DNA of 9,156 bases from NCBI GenBank assembly GCA_964639205.1, contig CAZXCG010000039.1, positions 1 through 9,156 of the forward strand, written 5' to 3'. Position 1 is the first letter of the stretch; each line of letters begins with the position of its first letter. Below the pieces are notes generated by a model that was given only the letters and a program-made list of their open reading frames with translations, was not told the DNA's origin and made no database searches. The translations under genes were made by a program, and so were the position numbers. This stretch comes from CAZXCG01 sp964639205 (GTDB taxonomy: Bacteria > Bacillota > Clostridia > Oscillospirales > Acutalibacteraceae). Shown one piece after another: positions 6,428 through 9,156 of this stretch.

Positions 6428-7675
6428 ATGCAGACACTTCCGAGTATAGAGTTTGTACGAGAGTTTGACAGTGAGGTTGCCGACGCAATGCTGTGTGAGC
6501 AAAAGCGCCAGCGCCGCAACCTTGAGCTTATAGCAAGCGAGAATATTGTTTCTCCGGCCGTTTTGGCCGCTATGGGTACATTGCTGACAAACAAATACGC
6601 CGAGGGATACCCGGGCAAGCGTTATTACGGCGGCTGCCAATATGTTGACGTTGTGGAGGAAATTGCAAGGAAAAGAGCCTGTGAGCTTTTCAAGGCAGAC
6701 CATGCAAATGTTCAGCCGCACTCGGGCGCGCAGGCGAATATGGCGGTTTATTTTGCGGTGCTTAATCCGGGGGATACCGTAATGGGAATGAATCTTAGCG
6801 AGGGAGGTCACCTCACTCACGGTTCGCCGGTTAATATGTCGGGCAAATATTATAATTTTGTTGCATACGGAGTAGACCCCGTTACACACAGAATAGATTA
6901 CGACAAGGTAATGCAGCAGGCGCTTGAGTGCAAGCCCAAGCTTATAGTCTGCGGAGCAAGCGCATATCCGCGCATTATAGATTTTGCAAAATTCCGCGAA
7001 ATTGCCGACGCCTGCGGAGCGTATCTTATGGTCGATATGGCGCATATCGCCGGACTTGTTGCGGCGGGCGTACATCCAAGCCCCGTGCCTTATGCGGAGT
7101 TCGTCACAACCACCACGCACAAAACCCTGAGAGGCCCGCGAGGGGGCATGATTCTTTGTAAAGAGGAATTTGCAAAGGCAATAGATAAGGCTATTTTCCC
7201 CGGAATTCAGGGCGGACCGCTTATGCACATAATAGCGGCAAAGGCCGTTTGCCTGGGCGAAGCGCTTAAACCGGAGTTCAAGACCTACGGCGAGCAGGTG
7301 GTTAAAAACAGCAAGGCTCTTGCAAAAGGGCTTGCAGACCGCGGCTGCAAGCTTGTAAGCGGCGGCACCGATAATCACGTTATGCTGCTTGATCTGCGCG
7401 ATACCGAAATTACCGGCAAGGAGCTTGAAAGCCGCCTCGATGAGGTGTATATTACAGTCAATAAGAACACGGTTCCCAACGAACCGCGCAGCCCGTTTGT
7501 TACAAGCGGAGTAAGAATAGGTACACCCGCGGTAACAACGAGGGGACTTAAAGAAGAAGATATGGACAAAATAGCCGAATTTATAACTCTGGTTATGCAC
7601 GACTTCGAGGGCAGCGCCGAGAAGGTTCGCCTCGGTGTTACCGAGCTTTGTCGGAAATATCCGTTATACGAATAA
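6428..7675 (+). CDS. glyA: Serine hydroxymethyltransferase
   Basis: This PLP enzyme converts serine and tetrahydrofolate to glycine and 5,10-methylene-tetrahydrofolate, the main source of one-carbon units for purine, thymidylate and methionine synthesis. The product is 415 aa, the normal bacterial length. Landmarks are LIASENIVS (34-42), NKYAEGYPGKRYYGGC (55-70, substrate and folate site), HSGAQAN (98-104, PLP phosphate), GGHLTHG (126-132), DMAHIAGL (203-210), TTTTHKTLRGPRGG (227-240) with Schiff-base Lys232, and SGVRIGTPAVTTRG (360-373). No key residue is missing. AAAGGA (6408-6413) is 14 nt from the ATG, unusually far; GAAAG at 6417-6421 is nearer but weaker. No alternative start in frame is obvious and the N terminus aligns with the family. 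It lies between dusB and rarA, probably co-transcribed. Confidence 0.98.
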   Translation: MQTLPSIEFVREFDSEVADAMLCEQKRQRRNLELIASENIVSPAVLAAMGTLLTNKYAEGYPGKRYYGGCQYVDVVEEIARKRACELFKADHANVQPHSGAQANMAVYFAVLNPGDTVMGMNLSEGGHLTHGSPVNMSGKYYNFVAYGVDPVTHRIDYDKVMQQALECKPKLIVCGASAYPRIIDFAKFREIADACGAYLMVDMAHIAGLVAAGVHPSPVPYAEFVTTTTHKTLRGPRGGMILCKEEFAKAIDKAIFPGIQGGPLMHIIAAKAVCLGEALKPEFKTYGEQVVKNSKALAKGLADRGCKLVSGGTDNHVMLLDLRDTEITGKELESRLDEVYITVNKNTVPNEPRSPFVTSGVRIGTPAVTTRGLKEEDMDKIAEFITLVMHDFEGSAEKVRLGVTELCRKYPLYE

Positions 7676-7713
7676 TTTAAGTTATCAACCGTTTTTCAGG
7701 GAGGAAAAGTCAT

Positions 7714-8976
7714 ATGCCGGCACCTTTGGCGGATAGAATCCGTCCCGAATCGTTAGAAGATATATTCGGTCAAAAGCATATTCTCGGCGAGGGTATGCCG
7801 CTTCGCAAAATAATAGAAAGCGGTGAAGCGCCCAATCTTATCTTTTACGGTCCGTCCGGCGTCGGAAAAACCACGCTTGCCGCATACATTGCAAAAAAGA
7901 CAGACAAAGCTCTGCGTAAACTGAACGGTACCACAGCCTCAACCGCCGATATAAAAAAAATTATTGAGGACATAGGCACTTTTTCGGGTATGAACGGTAT
8001 TCTGCTGTATCTTGATGAAATACAGTATTTCAACAAAAAGCAGCAGCAGACCCTGCTTCAATACATCGAAAACGGAACAATAACGCTCATTGCTTCCACA
8101 ACCGAGAATCCGTATTTTTATGTGTACAATGCCATTCTCAGCAGAAGTACCGTGTTTGAGTTCAAGCCGGTGGAAAAGGAAGAGGTCAAAAAAGCGGTTT
8201 ACCGTGCTGCAAAATATCTTGCCGGGGAAGAGGGCATTCCGATTACCGTCCCCGAAGAGGTAGCCGATTATATATCCTCCGCTTGCGGAGGTGACGTCAG
8301 AAAAGCGTTGAACGCCGTCGAGCTCTGCGCGGTTACAGCAGACATAACCGACGCGGGGAAAAAACTTAGCCTCGGCGACGCCCGCGCGCTGACGCAAAAG
8401 AGCGCGCTGCGCTATGATAAAGACGGAGACGAGCATTACGATATTGTTTCCGCTTATCAAAAAAGTATGCGCGGCTCTGATGCAAATGCTGCTTTGCATT
8501 ATCTTGCCCGGCTGCTTGAAGCAGGAGATTTGCCCAGCGCCTGTCGGCGGCTTATGGTTTGCGCGTGTGAGGACGTAGGTCTTGCTTACCCGCAGATTAT
8601 TCCGATTGTCAAATCCTGCGTGGATATAGCTTTGCAGGTTGGTTTGCCCGAGGCGAGGATTCCGCTTGCCGACGCAGTGACTCTCGTTTGCAGCGCGCCG
8701 AAGTCAAATTCGGCTTATCTTGCCGTAGACGCGGCCATTGCCGATGTTAAGGCGGGAAAAACCGGACCGGTGCCGCGCCACTTGCAGAATATGCACTACG
8801 ATGGGGAAGACAACCCCAACAAAGGGCAGTTTTACAAGTATCCGCACGATTATCCCAACCATTACTTAAAACAGCAATACTTGCCCGATGTACTCAGCTC
8901 GGCAAATTATTACACCTACGGTGACAATAAAACCGAGCAGTCCTTCAAGGCATACTGGGATAATATCAAAACCTGA
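7714..8976 (+). CDS. rarA: Replication-associated recombination protein A (RarA/MgsA), AAA+ ATPase
   Basis: RarA is a clamp-loader-like AAA+ ATPase that acts at stalled replication forks, where it influences recombination and restart and works with single-strand-binding protein. The 420-aa product is complete. It starts with the family N terminus PLADRIRPESLEDIFGQKH (4-22). It has Walker A GPSGVGKTT (46-54), Walker B LLYLDEIQ (97-104, Asp101 and Glu102), sensor 1 ASTTENPYF (128-136), an arginine finger in LSRS (Arg144) and sensor 2 GGDVRKALN (192-200, Arg195). The C-terminal MgsA tetramerisation region includes DGDEHYDIVSAYQKSMRGSD (237-256), LEAGDLPSACRRL (268-280) and HLQNMHYDGEDN (356-367). 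A strong AGGGAGG (7698-7704) lies 9 nt before the ATG. The gene ends with TGA just ahead of a strong terminator, closing the dusB-glyA-rarA group. Confidence 0.97.
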   Translation: MPAPLADRIRPESLEDIFGQKHILGEGMPLRKIIESGEAPNLIFYGPSGVGKTTLAAYIAKKTDKALRKLNGTTASTADIKKIIEDIGTFSGMNGILLYLDEIQYFNKKQQQTLLQYIENGTITLIASTTENPYFYVYNAILSRSTVFEFKPVEKEEVKKAVYRAAKYLAGEEGIPITVPEEVADYISSACGGDVRKALNAVELCAVTADITDAGKKLSLGDARALTQKSALRYDKDGDEHYDIVSAYQKSMRGSDANAALHYLARLLEAGDLPSACRRLMVCACEDVGLAYPQIIPIVKSCVDIALQVGLPEARIPLADAVTLVCSAPKSNSAYLAVDAAIADVKAGKTGPVPRHLQNMHYDGEDNPNKGQFYKYPHDYPNHYLKQQYLPDVLSSANYYTYGDNKTEQSFKAYWDNIKT

Positions 8977-8991
8977 AAAACAATATAGTTG

Positions 8992-9031
8992 CAGGCAGAG
9001 GGCGTAAGTCCCTCTGCCTGTTGATTTTTTT
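8992..9031 (+). terminator. Strong intrinsic terminator after rarA
   Basis: A perfect 11-bp GC-rich stem, CAGGCAGAGGG (8992-9002) with CCCTCTGCCTG (9010-9020), has a 7-nt loop and is followed by TTGATTTTTTT. It begins 15 nt past the rarA stop and would end transcripts of the dusB-glyA-rarA group. Confidence 0.92.
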
Positions 9032-9057
9032 GCTTTATTTGAATCCGTCTCAAGCAC

Positions 9058-9095
9058 AAAAAAACGCAGGCGTGGCTTTTTCCCGCGCCTGCGTT
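9058..9095 (-). terminator. Intrinsic terminator for a convergent minus-strand gene, possibly bidirectional
   Basis: A 10-bp stem, AACGCAGGCG (9063-9072) with CGCCTGCGTT (9086-9095), is followed on the minus strand by an unbroken T-run (9064-9058). In plus-strand RNA the stem could extend by a G-U and two G-C pairs around CTTTTTC, and a weaker T-rich stretch follows near 9108-9112, so it may also back up the rarA terminator. The gene it serves must lie to the right, mostly outside the window. Confidence 0.8.
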
Positions 9096-9156
9096 GCTGT
9101 GTTTGTCTTTTTAAAACTGTTTGGTTGGATTTTGCTGCCTATCAGCTTATTCCCGC

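Noticed and set aside
6365..7600. Long minus-strand open frame of 411 codons opposite glyA
   Set aside because: glyA on the plus strand has every catalytic motif. The antisense translation has no recognisable motif and extends past the glyA start into the dusB end, typical of a codon-bias shadow.
1..9156. CRISPR arrays, tRNA or rRNA genes, insertion sequences, toxin-antitoxin or phage genes
   Set aside because: No spaced direct repeats, tRNA-like cloverleaf, transposase motif or paired small genes were seen on either strand.

Overview
The window looks like a chromosomal segment from an endospore-forming, anaerobic Firmicute of class Clostridia, probably near the Ruminococcaceae/Oscillospiraceae. 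Three signs point there: an adjacent gpr-spoIIP sporulation pair, a secreted papain-type protease carrying a C-terminal type-I-like dockerin, and moderate GC with Shine-Dalgarno-led genes. The family and genus placement is inference. A run of exactly 100 Ns at 4928-5027 shows that the source is a draft scaffold.

Left part, minus strand (1-2405): a truncated ABC-2-type exporter ATPase lies downstream of a 557-aa secreted cysteine protease. The protease has a signal peptide, a C1A papain core with a Cys/His/Asn triad, a lectin-like region and a dockerin. It has its own well-formed sigma-A-like promoter (TTTACA-17-TATACT) and a weak hairpin terminator before the ATPase gene.

Middle part, plus strand (2579-5368): gpr (germination protease for spore SASPs) is followed, after a 232-nt hairpin-rich spacer, by spoIIP (peptidoglycan hydrolase of the engulfment machinery). 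A perfect extended -10 promoter sits inside the 3' end of spoIIP and faces an unrecognised gene interrupted by the N gap. That gene encodes a signal sequence, a Glu/Thr/Pro-rich stalk, one C-terminal membrane segment and a basic tail.

Right part, plus strand (5428-8976): three housekeeping genes, dusB-like tRNA-dihydrouridine synthase, glyA (serine hydroxymethyltransferase) and rarA (AAA+ replication/recombination factor), spaced 31 and 38 nt apart and ended by a strong intrinsic terminator. A second hairpin with a minus-strand U-tract shows that a convergent minus-strand gene lies just beyond the right edge.

Most of this is conserved core genome. I saw no new defence, mobile or RNA system. 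The items most worth a second look are the dockerin protease, the compact GPR with a very short propeptide, the spoIIP start and leader region, and the gapped membrane protein.
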